A stretch of 64,000 nucleotides of DNA from Paenibacillus camelliae (GTDB lineage: Bacteria; Bacillota; Bacilli; Paenibacillales; Paenibacillaceae), in contig NZ_JAMBNY010000006.1 in NCBI RefSeq assembly GCF_023715345.1, positions 62,001 through 126,000 on the forward strand. Direction: 5' to 3'. The first letter of the stretch is position 1; each line of letters starts with the position of its first letter. The notes beneath the pieces are model-generated. The model searched no databases and was not told the DNA's origin. It was given only the letters and a program-made list of their open reading frames with translations. Below are positions 34,731 to 43,151 of this stretch, piece by piece. The translations under genes were made by a program, and so were the position numbers.

Positions 34731-35537
34731 ATGGAAAACATAATAAGTTATTATTCACAATTCGATGAATGGGGTAGATTAGATCGTGAGCCCTTAGAGT
34801 TTTATATTAACTGGCATTACATCAAGAAGTATGTATCACCACACGATCAGGTTTTAGATAATGGAGCAGGACCAGGAAAATATTCAATGGAGTTAGCGAA
34901 GCTGGGATGTAACGTGACATTATCTGATCTAACACCTCGACTGGTTAACATGGCAGAGGAAAAAGCACATGAGCTTGGCTTACATGAACAGTTCAACGGC
35001 TTTCATGTACTGAACGCGATCGACTTGGAAGGAATTGCGTCCGAAAAGTTCGATGCTGCACTGATGCTAGGTCCGCTTTATCATTTGCAAAGAGAGGAAG
35101 AGCGAATAAAAGCAGTAAACGAATTGTTTCGCGTTACAAAAAAGGGAGGCTTAGTATTCGTCGCATTTCAAAGCAGAATGAGAATGACCTTAACTTCCTT
35201 GCAATATCCACAGTACTGGAAGCCTAACGACACATTGGATTCTATTCATGAGTTTCGATCGACTGGAATCTTTAATCATACCGATAAGGGGAGGTTTACA
35301 GGAGCGTATTACTTTAACATCAATGAAATTAAACCTTTTATGGAGAAGCATGGTTTTGAAACGATTGATGTGGTAGCTTCTTCTAGTATTGGTGGACTAT
35401 TAAGCAGTGATCAAATAAAGGTATGGGAAGATAAAGGAGAGTTGCAGATGCTAATGAGCTTACTTGTTGAGCTTGCTAATGACCCTTCGGTGCTTGGCAT
35501 ATCCTCTCACCTTCTATATATCGGTAGAAGAAAGTAG
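34731..35537 (+). CDS. Class I SAM-dependent methyltransferase, attenuator-controlled
   Basis: 268-aa enzyme with the SAM-binding motif I VLDNGAGPGKYSMELAKLG (about 44-62), an acidic motif II and the ALMLGPLYHL post-II segment of the Methyltransf_11/25 type. Lower-case clues to its target are absent in sequence. The strong promoter plus leader terminator and leader ORF are typical of genes induced by ribosome-targeting antibiotics, so an rRNA or drug target is a reasonable guess only. Confidence 0.87.
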   Translation: MENIISYYSQFDEWGRLDREPLEFYINWHYIKKYVSPHDQVLDNGAGPGKYSMELAKLGCNVTLSDLTPRLVNMAEEKAHELGLHEQFNGFHVLNAIDLEGIASEKFDAALMLGPLYHLQREEERIKAVNELFRVTKKGGLVFVAFQSRMRMTLTSLQYPQYWKPNDTLDSIHEFRSTGIFNHTDKGRFTGAYYFNINEIKPFMEKHGFETIDVVASSSIGGLLSSDQIKVWEDKGELQMLMSLLVELANDPSVLGISSHLLYIGRRK

Positions 35538-35667
35538 TTGTGAATGCACGACACAACTGTTGATCGGTATAATTCAACCATTGGTTGAGCCCCCCCCGTT
35601 CACCTCTATACACAAACAATCAGAGGCACGCTACGATAGTGGTAATTCTTTAAGGGAGGTTATCTAA

Positions 35668-36054
35668 ATGGATAAGTTAAATGGTTTTGGCGAAAAAATT
35701 GCGAAGCTGCGGCGTTCCCACGGTATCACTCAAGAAGAGCTTGGAAAACAATTATCCGTTTCCGCACAAGCAGTTTCCAAATGGGAGAATGGTGACTCTT
35801 TACCCGATCTTCCGCTTATTGTTGAGCTCGCGCAAATATTTGATTGCTCGACCGACTACTTGTTGGGGAGGTCAGGAGGACTTTCAACGCTGTTACCACA
35901 GATTCATCAAGCCTTCGCTACGATGGCAATGGATGATAAAATTGCATTTCTTAGCGGTGTTATTACAGCCACAGCACCGTCAATCCTTACTCCCTCGGTA
36001 GGGTCGTATCGGCATCCAGCGCTTGTAGATATTTATCTAGGGCAACCGGAATAG
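35668..36054 (+). CDS. XRE-family HTH regulator, probably truncated by frameshift
   Basis: 128-aa product with an N-terminal HTH_3 domain (about 10-66: KLRRSHGITQEELGKQLSVSAQAVSKWENGDSLPDLPLIVELAQIFDCSTDYLLG). The start follows GGGAGG. The frame stops at 36054, but the overlapping -1 frame continues open for another 130 codons as protein-like sequence with no start of its own. The gene was probably longer, or uses a frameshift. Confidence 0.85.
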   Translation: MDKLNGFGEKIAKLRRSHGITQEELGKQLSVSAQAVSKWENGDSLPDLPLIVELAQIFDCSTDYLLGRSGGLSTLLPQIHQAFATMAMDDKIAFLSGVITATAPSILTPSVGSYRHPALVDIYLGQPE

Positions 36055-36440
36055 GTCTATGGGCGAAGGATCGAATATCCTGTATAGTAACACCGCAGTT
36101 TCTAGAGGAAGCACTAGAAACATTAGAACAGGAAGCTGAGTTCCCGCTCACACTTCTGCCCGATGAAATTCGTCTAATCTTAATCGCCCTATTACGAGAT
36201 ATGGATGATTTGAAGCCAGATTATGCGATGGATGAAATAACGTTGAAGTCTTACTTGCCGGATTCTACTAATTTTGATCGCGTCATTACAGAGTCTATTG
36301 AGCTCGGATTCGTAGATCGAGTACGCGGTGGCTATCGACTAAATTTTAATGCGGATCTTGCTGTTCGATTACTAGTTATTATTCATCAAGCTATCAATAA
36401 AAGGGCGACGATGAATGTGACGGTAGGCAAGCCAGATTGA
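36012..36440 (+). pseudogene. Frame-shifted C-terminal continuation of the XRE regulator
   Basis: This frame is open from 35955 to 36440 and has no ATG, GTG or TTG before 36201, where no ribosome binding site is found. Its translation is protein-like (contains IVTPQFLEEALETLEQE, DEIRLILIALLRDM, YLPDSTNFDRVITESIELG) and looks like a small winged-helix or helical sensor. A one-base insertion or a sequencing error near 36010-36050 would join it to the upstream HTH gene. Confidence 0.6.
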
Positions 36441-36471
36441 CTATCAAGTAACGGTTGTGCACGAATATAAA

Positions 36472-36517
36472 TCTAAGCAAAGAGCATTCCCGTAAGATGG
36501 AACGCTCTTTGCTTAGA
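36472..36517 (+). other. Strong hairpin after the split XRE gene
   Basis: TCTAAGCAAAGAGC-A-TTCC (36472-36490) pairs with GGAA-C-GCTCTTTGCTTAGA (36499-36517). The stem is near perfect but lacks a T run; probable 3' end or terminator. Confidence 0.6.
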
Positions 36518-36610
36518 CCCTTATCAAGATTGTAAATCAGGACAGTATAGCACTTATAAAAGCGTGTCATCGTTTTATGAAGTATTCTATTAATAGGAGT
36601 GTGTGGAAGC

Positions 36611-37366
36611 ATGAAACAGAAAAGAATAATACTTATTGCAATCGCCATTATATTATTTCTATGTTCATCAACAATGCTGGCTGCATCGGATAAGATAAGT
36701 GCTTATCTATTCAAAGGAAAGCTAGTCGTTAACAATCAAATGGTCGACTTAAAGCAGGATGTGTTTAATATTAATGGCAGTGTTTACGTTCCGTTACGAG
36801 CTTTTACGGATCAGCTGAGAGGACATGTTAGCTATAACAAAGACGAGCAAACGATCTACGTGGAACAGTCAACAACAACGACAAAGAAGTCTACTGTGAA
36901 TGCTAAGGATTCAGATAATATATTTACGCTGCATGCTTTCGCCAGTAAATCGGAATATGAATACGGAGAGCCTATCGAGATCTGGGCCAGATTATCTAAC
37001 GATACGGATCGCGTAGTGAATATATGGCATGGCCCATTACTCATCAATTATTACATCACCGACGAGGACGGCTTCACGAGCCATGTGTTAGCTGGATTAG
37101 CTTTGGAGTCCAGCACATTCCAAGCTGGTGATGAGCTGAATAAGAGCTTAGGTCGTAATGATTTCTTAGTGTATCATCTCAATAAAATTGGGTTCGACAA
37201 TATTGACGATGTGAATGCTTACTTGAATAATGCAGATCGTCCGTCTATGCTTCCACCAGGTGAATATACGATCACCGTAAAAGCTGAGTATAAACTTGAT
37301 GATGAAGTTGAAGCAGGAGCACAATGGCATACGTTAGAGGCATCTATTCCACTGACAATCCAATAG
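36611..37366 (+). CDS. Exported stalk-domain protein with Ig-like C-terminus
   Basis: 251-aa protein with signal peptide (about 1-26), a copper-amine-oxidase-N stalk domain (about 30-85, AYLFKGKLVVNNQMVDL...VYVPLRAFTDQL), a Thr/Ser linker and a beta-rich domain (about 100-250) similar to BsuPI/Ig-like folds (EPIEIWARLSNDTDRVV). Start at 36611, with an in-frame GTG at 36599 judged less likely. Wall- or surface-located, function unknown. Confidence 0.8.
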   Translation: MKQKRIILIAIAIILFLCSSTMLAASDKISAYLFKGKLVVNNQMVDLKQDVFNINGSVYVPLRAFTDQLRGHVSYNKDEQTIYVEQSTTTTKKSTVNAKDSDNIFTLHAFASKSEYEYGEPIEIWARLSNDTDRVVNIWHGPLLINYYITDEDGFTSHVLAGLALESSTFQAGDELNKSLGRNDFLVYHLNKIGFDNIDDVNAYLNNADRPSMLPPGEYTITVKAEYKLDDEVEAGAQWHTLEASIPLTIQ

Positions 37367-37407
37367 ACGAAGTAAACTAGCTGGAAATATATTCGGCAAT
37401 AAGAACA

Positions 37408-37446
37408 AAAAGCTGTAAGGCATCTCAACATGTCCTTACAGCTTTT
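37408..37446. terminator. Bidirectional terminator between convergent genes
   Basis: A perfect 13-bp stem (37408-37420 with 37434-37446) with A- and T-rich flanks serves the stalk protein (+) and the methyltransferase (-). Confidence 0.85.
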
Positions 37447-37468
37447 ATTCGTTATAGCTAGGCTAAGG

Positions 37469-38290
37469 TTAGCTGCTTTTCTTTACGGCGAACCATAGCG
37501 TCCATACATCCTTCTCGATAATTGGAAACTGCTTATGGCTAAGCTTTTCCTTTAAAAAATCGATCATATCAAGCAGCTCTGCATCATTCAATTCATGTAG
37601 AATAGACCGCCCTGTTCGCTGCATCAAGTCATTTGCTAACTGCTCGAAGCTATCATAAATATATCTAGTCTCCCAAAGTGTCTCGACTTTAACGACTTGA
37701 AAACCACTTGATTCTAATGCCTGTTGTACTTGCTCCGATTCATATCTCCTAGCAATTTCTTTAGGTTTTAGCTGGGGAAATCTTTCGAAGAAATAACCTC
37801 TAATGTGATGTTCATCTCCCGGTAGCAGACAGTTTTCAGGGGTTCTATCCTGGATAATCAAAGCCCCGCCTTCCTTAAGAATGCGAGAAGCCTCGACAAA
37901 ACAAGCATCTATATTATCCAGATGGTGGATTAGAGCTCTCTCTAGTACAATATCCAAGCTTTTTGAGGGGAGAGCTGTGTGGTATGCGTCACCTTGATGA
38001 AACGTAGCATTGCCTATATGCTGACAGTTCGCAGCGGCTCCTTTTAACATCACTTCTGAGAAATCAACACCAATGACATGACCTGCACCCATCTCTAGCA
38101 GCGCTTTTGTATAAATGCCGCCCCCACAACCAATGTCAGCAATTTGCTTATTCGAGACATCAATGGTATTGAGTATGAGTGATTTCCAAGTGTCATCAGC
38201 GCTTCTCATCGCATAGGTATGTCTGTTATGCTCATCGTGAAAGTTTATTGGCAACGGGATCGACTCCTTCCAATAATAAGTTTCGTACAA
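37469..38290 (-). CDS. Class I SAM-dependent methyltransferase
   Basis: 273-aa cytoplasmic methyltransferase with motif I IADIGCGGGIYTKALLEMG, IGVDFSEVML (acidic end of strand 2), and the LIHHLDNIDACFVEASRILKEGGALIIQD block of the UbiE/Methyltransf_11 type. Substrate unknown; it does not neighbour a pathway that suggests one. Single gene. Confidence 0.88.
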   Translation of the reverse strand: MYETYYWKESIPLPINFHDEHNRHTYAMRSADDTWKSLILNTIDVSNKQIADIGCGGGIYTKALLEMGAGHVIGVDFSEVMLKGAAANCQHIGNATFHQGDAYHTALPSKSLDIVLERALIHHLDNIDACFVEASRILKEGGALIIQDRTPENCLLPGDEHHIRGYFFERFPQLKPKEIARRYESEQVQQALESSGFQVVKVETLWETRYIYDSFEQLANDLMQRTGRSILHELNDAELLDMIDFLKEKLSHKQFPIIEKDVWTLWFAVKKSS

Positions 38291-38347
38291 TGAAACATAG
38301 TTTCATATATATATTATACCATATTGTTCCACAACTCGCTTATTCAA

Positions 38348-38400
38348 TAAAAAAACAGCACTCAAACCGTTAGACGTGGGTCTAATCGTATGGGTGCTGT
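38348..38400 (-). terminator. Terminator of the cytoplasmic GH16 gene
   Basis: On the minus strand ACAGCACCCA (38400-38391) pairs with TGAGTGCTGT (38364-38355), with an inner AGAC/GTCT pairing, and seven T follow. Confidence 0.8.
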
Positions 38401-38521
38401 ATCCGCTTGCGTGTCTCCATTCACATCATTAAGAGTTTTTCGGTTGTGTCTAACAGTGAGCGCTCCATTTATTGCGTAGAGGAGGAGCATAATCAGCTTG
38501 CGTAGTTATCCTTTCGTGATA

Positions 38522-39280
38522 CTACTCATACAGCCATATGCCTTCAATGGTCATATGTGCTGGAAAGGCTGTCTCGTCCACTTCCACACGATCGTACCAG
38601 CCGCCTACGGCAAGATTGAGAACAACATAAAAGGGCTGATCAAACGGGATTAGGTAGGGTGTATTATCTTTTTTCAATAAATGCTCAGCATAGCAATGCC
38701 CGTCAACAAGCCAGCGGATCGAATGCTCATCCCACTCCAAGCCATAATCATGAAATTCATTAATCGTACTGTTTGGCAGCTGATAAGCATACTCATCGGT
38801 TGCCTTGTCATCCCAAGCCTTGCCGTAGTGGAGAGTTCCCGACACTTGCTGTGGCAAGCGACCCTTCGCCTCCATAATGTCGATCTCACCGGAAGCAGGC
38901 CAAGGTCCATATGTTTGGTGCTGCGGCAGTAGCCATATCGCAGGCCATAAGCCTTGACCTACCGGCAGCTTGGCACGAATAACTAGCTTACCGTATTGAT
39001 AAGAAAAATGATCCTTCGTGTCCAGACGAGCGGAAGTGTAGGCGAAGCTTCGACCATCCTCTGTTTCAACGTCCTCACGACATGCGCACAGATGAAGGCC
39101 CGATTCATCGATATATAGGTTGTTCGATTTCCCAGTGTAATACTGCTGCTCTCCATTGCCCCAGCCCGCAACGATGACATTTCCCTCGTCATCGAGTAAG
39201 TCATTGCCGATCCGAATATTCCAATCCTTCAAATTCGCGCCTTCCTTCAAGAAATCTTGATGCCATATAAGCTTACTCAT
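38522..39280 (-). CDS. Cytoplasmic GH16 beta-glucanase without signal peptide
   Basis: 252-aa single-domain GH16 enzyme with the catalytic motif GEIDIMEAKG in the non-bulged laminarinase/lichenase form and the WPAIWLLP lead. The frame opens at 39340, but GGGGTG before the ATG at 39280 and the start MSKLIWHQDF indicate a mature-type N-terminus with no export signal. It is divergent from an Lpl-type importer, which suggests it cuts imported beta-glucan oligosaccharides inside the cell. Likely shares the control region 39281-39427. Confidence 0.92.
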   Translation of the reverse strand: MSKLIWHQDFLKEGANLKDWNIRIGNDLLDDEGNVIVAGWGNGEQQYYTGKSNNLYIDESGLHLCACREDVETEDGRSFAYTSARLDTKDHFSYQYGKLVIRAKLPVGQGLWPAIWLLPQHQTYGPWPASGEIDIMEAKGRLPQQVSGTLHYGKAWDDKATDEYAYQLPNSTINEFHDYGLEWDEHSIRWLVDGHCYAEHLLKKDNTPYLIPFDQPFYVVLNLAVGGWYDRVEVDETAFPAHMTIEGIWLYE

Positions 39281-39344
39281 CACATTTACACCCCTTTCGT
39301 ATAGTTTCAGCATACTGATTTTCAGCTCTTGGTCAAACAAATCT

Positions 39345-39376
39345 AAAAAAATGGGATAGGGTCAAAAATGATGGCC
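39345..39376. promoter_or_regulatory. Candidate YesN-type activator site in the divergent beta-glucan promoter
   Basis: AAAAAATGGG...GGTCA followed by an ATG-containing tract and GGCC. A similar block (A-tract, ATGGG, GGTCA) lies at 46577-46619 upstream of the secreted GH16 gene of the same cluster. The shared words in two promoters flanking a YesM/YesN pair suggest a binding site for that regulator. Confidence 0.45.
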
Positions 39377-39385
39377 TTTTTTTTA

Positions 39386-39399
39386 TGTTTGCGTTTTCA
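39386..39399 (-). promoter_or_regulatory. cre-like box before the beta-glucan transporter operon
   Basis: Read on the minus strand, TGAAAACGCAAACA matches TGWAANCGNTNWCA at 13 of 14 positions. It lies 28 bp before the first permease start, suggesting CcpA repression of the importer and possibly the divergent GH16. Confidence 0.55.
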
Positions 39400-39427
39400 T
39401 ACGATGAAATAGAAGGGGGCAGGGAAT

Positions 39428-40348
39428 ATGCATCAACACAAAACAGGACTTATGAAGTCATTTCTCAGACAGTGGCAATTGCAAAGTATGGTTATCCCTG
39501 GCATTGTCTGGATGTTCATCTTTTGTTATATCCCCATGTTTTGGCTCATTATTGCATTTATGGATTACAGTATAGCGAAACCGATGCTGGAATCACCCTT
39601 TGTCGGCTTGAAACACTTCGAAAGCTTTTTGTCGGATGATCGTTTCTGGCGTTCCATCCGCAATACATTGGGGATGAGTACGATTAAGCTTGTTCTTGGT
39701 TTTCCAATCCCGATTCTCTTTGCGTTAATGCTTAATGAGATTCGGAGCATCCGGTTTAAGCGCTCGGTACAAACGATCTCATATCTACCGCACTTTATCG
39801 CATGGACGATATTCGGTGGTATTACGCTCAATTGGCTGGGCGAAGGTGGGGTTGTCAATCAGCTGATGATGGGACTGGGACTTCAAGAGCGCGAAATTCT
39901 ATACAATAGCGATCCGAAATATTTCTGGTGGATTACGTACTTTACCGATACGCTGAAGGAGACCGGTTGGAGCGCCATTATCTATATTGCTGCGATCGCG
40001 GGAATTGATCCTGGACTGTACGAAGCCGCAGAGCTCGATGGTGCCAATCGCTGGCAGCGAATGTGGCATATTACGGTTCAAAGTATTCGCCCAACGATTG
40101 CGATCTTGTTTATTCTTGCAGTCGCAGGCATACTGGGAAGCAACTTTGAGCAGATCTTCATGCTGAAGAACAACATGAATATGAAGATGGCGGAAAGCTT
40201 AGACCTGTACATTTATAACATGGGTCTCGTATCTGGACGTCATTCGTTCTCGACAGCCGTCCTCTTTGTTCGCTCGATTGTAGCACTTGGGCTGTTGTTC
40301 TTAGCCAATTACACCTCCAAAAAGCTGACGGGCGACGGAATTTTCTAA
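39428..40348 (+). CDS. Sugar ABC transporter permease (LplB-like)
   Basis: 306-aa inner-membrane permease, about six helices, with the EAA loop EAAELDGANRWQRMWHITVQSIRPT. Part of a three-gene importer (two permeases and a binding protein) with no ATPase gene here; such systems share a housekeeping MsmX-type ATPase encoded elsewhere. Start after a GGGGGCAGGG stretch. Genomic setting points to beta-glucan oligosaccharides. Confidence 0.93.
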   Translation: MHQHKTGLMKSFLRQWQLQSMVIPGIVWMFIFCYIPMFWLIIAFMDYSIAKPMLESPFVGLKHFESFLSDDRFWRSIRNTLGMSTIKLVLGFPIPILFALMLNEIRSIRFKRSVQTISYLPHFIAWTIFGGITLNWLGEGGVVNQLMMGLGLQEREILYNSDPKYFWWITYFTDTLKETGWSAIIYIAAIAGIDPGLYEAAELDGANRWQRMWHITVQSIRPTIAILFILAVAGILGSNFEQIFMLKNNMNMKMAESLDLYIYNMGLVSGRHSFSTAVLFVRSIVALGLLFLANYTSKKLTGDGIF

Positions 40349-40364
40349 GAAGGGAGACGGAACG

Positions 40365-41249
40365 ATGGACATACGTAGAAGGTTTCGAAGAATCGGAGTA
40401 TTCGAGGTCTGCAATACGCTGCTTATGCTGGCCGTTTGCTTTATTACACTGTACCCGATGTGGTTTGTATTCATTAACTCGCTTAATGCACCTGAACAAG
40501 CGTTGCTTGGTACAGTTAATTGGTTTCCGACGGAATTTTCTTTGGCAAGCTACAGCGTCGTGTTTAACGATAAAAGTCTGATGAATGGCTTTTATATAAC
40601 GACAATGCGTACCGTCATAGGGACGGTGGTGCATGTGTTGTTTACGGCGATTGTGGCCTACGGACTGAGCAAGACGAATTTGATCGGTCGAAAAATTTAT
40701 ATGAAGATCGCCTTAATTACGATGCTGTTTTCAGGTGGACTAATTCCTACCTTTATACTAATGACGAAGCTTGGCTTGTACGATAATTTCTTAGTATTCA
40801 TCATTCCTGCGATGTACACCTTTTTCAATATGGTTATATTTATGAGCTTCTTCCGAACCATTCCCGAAAGCTTAGAGGAATCTGCTAAGGTTGATGGTGC
40901 TTCGGACTACGGTGTACTATTCAAAATCGTGCTGCCGAACAGTATGGCCGTTATCGCTACGATCGCACTGTTTTCAGCGGTCTATCACTGGAATGACTAC
41001 TACCAAGGGGTTATCTACATTCACTCGCAGGATAAGCTGCCACTGCAAACGATGCTCTACAAAATTATTGCGGAGAACTCCATGTCGTTTATGCAGCAGC
41101 AAGCGATGGCGCAATTCGGTGCAAGGCTGCCGGGCAACTCGATCAAATTTGCTTCCATGATGGTAGCTACACTGCCAATTCTATTGTTCTATCCCTTCAT
41201 TCAGCGCTATCTCGTCAAGGGCGTCATGATTGGTGCGATTAAAGGGTAA
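40365..41249 (+). CDS. Sugar ABC transporter permease (LplC/YtcP-like)
   Basis: 294-aa second permease, about six helices, with EAA loop ESAKVDGASDYGVLFKIVLPNSMAV and the C-terminal RYLVKGVMIGAIKG of this family. 16 bp after the first permease gene. It would form a heterodimer with it. Confidence 0.94.
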   Translation: MDIRRRFRRIGVFEVCNTLLMLAVCFITLYPMWFVFINSLNAPEQALLGTVNWFPTEFSLASYSVVFNDKSLMNGFYITTMRTVIGTVVHVLFTAIVAYGLSKTNLIGRKIYMKIALITMLFSGGLIPTFILMTKLGLYDNFLVFIIPAMYTFFNMVIFMSFFRTIPESLEESAKVDGASDYGVLFKIVLPNSMAVIATIALFSAVYHWNDYYQGVIYIHSQDKLPLQTMLYKIIAENSMSFMQQQAMAQFGARLPGNSIKFASMMVATLPILLFYPFIQRYLVKGVMIGAIKG

Positions 41250-41287
41250 TATCAATACAACTAAAGCGGAGAAAGGATGATTTAGTA

Positions 41288-42955
41288 ATGAAGATCAAGC
41301 TCAACAAATTAAGCATGACGATAGCTCTAGCGGCAATTTTAATACTAACGATGGCCGCATGCAGCAAATCTAACAACAGTGACAATAATACACCGACGAC
41401 ATCACCAACTAATCAGTCACAGGAGCAGCAGCCAGAAGTAACATTGAACCCTGATGAGCCAGCATGGAAGCTAGATACTAGCCCAGTAGATTTAACGTGG
41501 TTCGTAGGAGCAAACTGGTACCCTCATAGCTGGGGAGAAAGCTTAGCATCTCAGTATGTAACAGAAAAAACAGGTGTTAACGTAACGATCGAGGTGCCAT
41601 CTGGTGAAGCCAATGAGCACATTACACTAATGATGACCTCTGGCAAGCTGCCGGACATCATATCGATGGGATCTTGGGAAACCGCTGTTAAAAAGCTTTG
41701 GGAAGGCGATCATGTCTATGCACTGAATGAGCTGGCAGATCAGTATGACCCGTACTTCTTCAAGGTAGCTGGTGATGGTACATTGAAGTGGTACCGCCAG
41801 GAGAACGGCAACACGTATGGTGTGCCTAATGATTCCTATAGCCCTAACCTTATGCATGAAACAGGGATGACTGCTGCTAACCAAACATTCCTCGTACGTA
41901 AAGATCTATATGAGGAAATGGGTAGTCCAGATCTAACAACACCAGAGGGCTTCCTTGGTGCATTGCAGCTGCTGAAGGACCAATACGGTCAGTACAAAGG
42001 TCAGCCAATCAGTCCTTTCTTTGCACAGGGTAATGTTCCTTATGGTATGACAGAGTATCTGCAAAACCTACTTGCTGTTCCGTATGAGCAGGACGGTAAG
42101 GTGTATGATCGCATAACAGATCCAGATTATGTTACATGGCTAAAAACATTCCGTACAGCCTACGAACGCGGACTTATTAATGTAGATTTTCTAGTGGATT
42201 CTGATTCACAGGTAGAGGAAAAAACAAACAATGGTCGTTACTTTATGATGGTTCGCGAATGGACGGGAATGGCAGCTGTTAATCCAATGCTTGCTGCAAG
42301 TGAAAACCCTGACTCCTATTACATCGCAGTTGATGGACCTCAGAACAGCAAAGGAGAAAGCGCGAAGCTGTTCCCTGGTAATATGGACGGCTGGATGGTT
42401 ACGATGATTAGCAAATCTACGAAAAACCCTGAACGCGCGATTCGCTTCTTAACGTACCTAGCGAGTGAGGAAGGCCAAAGAGATTTATTCCTTGGTAAAG
42501 AAGGCGAAACGTGGGATATGGTAGATGGCAAGCCACAGCTTAAGCCTGAAATGGTCCAGCTACTTGATAATGATATTGAGAAGCTAGAGAAGGAATACGG
42601 CATTATGGATACGTACTGGATGATGCGTAACCCAGTTATTATTAACCAATGGAGACCAGAGAAGGCTCCAGTGATTAAGCAAATGGAGGACTTTGCTAAC
42701 AGTCAAGCTGATATTGATAGCGGTATCTATAAAGGCTTAGATCCACTAGGTGATTCTGATGTAGCGGTAGCATGGTCTCGCATCTCTCAAAACTGGGAGG
42801 AAGTGCTGCCTGAGCTCATTATGGCAAAGGATGAAGCAGCCTTCGATAAAATTTTCAATAGCTTCCTTGATCGCCGTGTAGAATATGGCTTTGACCAAGT
42901 AATGGAATACCGCCAAGCAGAGCTTGATGCACGAAAAGCGAAAATGGCAGAATAG
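41288..42955 (+). CDS. Large sugar-binding lipoprotein (LplA/YtcQ-like)
   Basis: 555-aa extracellular solute-binding protein: lipobox MAAC, a Thr/Ser/Gln linker, then a two-lobed binding fold (LTWFVGANWYPHSWG start, long C-terminal half). The size and the two-permease context are typical of the Lpl/Ytc family for complex oligosaccharides. Ligand not evident; beta-glucan fragments are inferred from the flanking GH16 genes. A terminator at 43016 separates it from the sensor kinase. Confidence 0.93.
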   Translation: MKIKLNKLSMTIALAAILILTMAACSKSNNSDNNTPTTSPTNQSQEQQPEVTLNPDEPAWKLDTSPVDLTWFVGANWYPHSWGESLASQYVTEKTGVNVTIEVPSGEANEHITLMMTSGKLPDIISMGSWETAVKKLWEGDHVYALNELADQYDPYFFKVAGDGTLKWYRQENGNTYGVPNDSYSPNLMHETGMTAANQTFLVRKDLYEEMGSPDLTTPEGFLGALQLLKDQYGQYKGQPISPFFAQGNVPYGMTEYLQNLLAVPYEQDGKVYDRITDPDYVTWLKTFRTAYERGLINVDFLVDSDSQVEEKTNNGRYFMMVREWTGMAAVNPMLAASENPDSYYIAVDGPQNSKGESAKLFPGNMDGWMVTMISKSTKNPERAIRFLTYLASEEGQRDLFLGKEGETWDMVDGKPQLKPEMVQLLDNDIEKLEKEYGIMDTYWMMRNPVIINQWRPEKAPVIKQMEDFANSQADIDSGIYKGLDPLGDSDVAVAWSRISQNWEEVLPELIMAKDEAAFDKIFNSFLDRRVEYGFDQVMEYRQAELDARKAKMAE

Positions 42956-43015
42956 TAAATGCTAGAGCAGTAAATGCAAGAGTAGCAAGTGAGAGAGCAT
43001 TAAGGCTCATAGCTT

Positions 43016-43057
43016 ATACCAGCCGCCGTATTGGCGGCTGGTATTCTCTGCTTTTAT
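43016..43057 (+). terminator. Terminator of the transporter operon
   Basis: A perfect 12-bp GC-rich stem (43016-43027 with 43033-43044, loop GTATT); the tail TCTCTGCTTTT is only moderately T-rich. Confidence 0.8.
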
Positions 43058-43151
43058 CGCAATCACGCTCTCCCTGCAGTACAAGCGTGATATGACATAC
43101 CAGCATAATTGTAATATATGGTATATTACAGAGGTGGGGAGGGGCAATGAT

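Noticed and set aside
35589-35600. Run of eight C in front of the XRE gene
   Set aside because: A homopolymer could permit phase variation, but it lies upstream of the gene and not between clear promoter elements; no support beyond the run.
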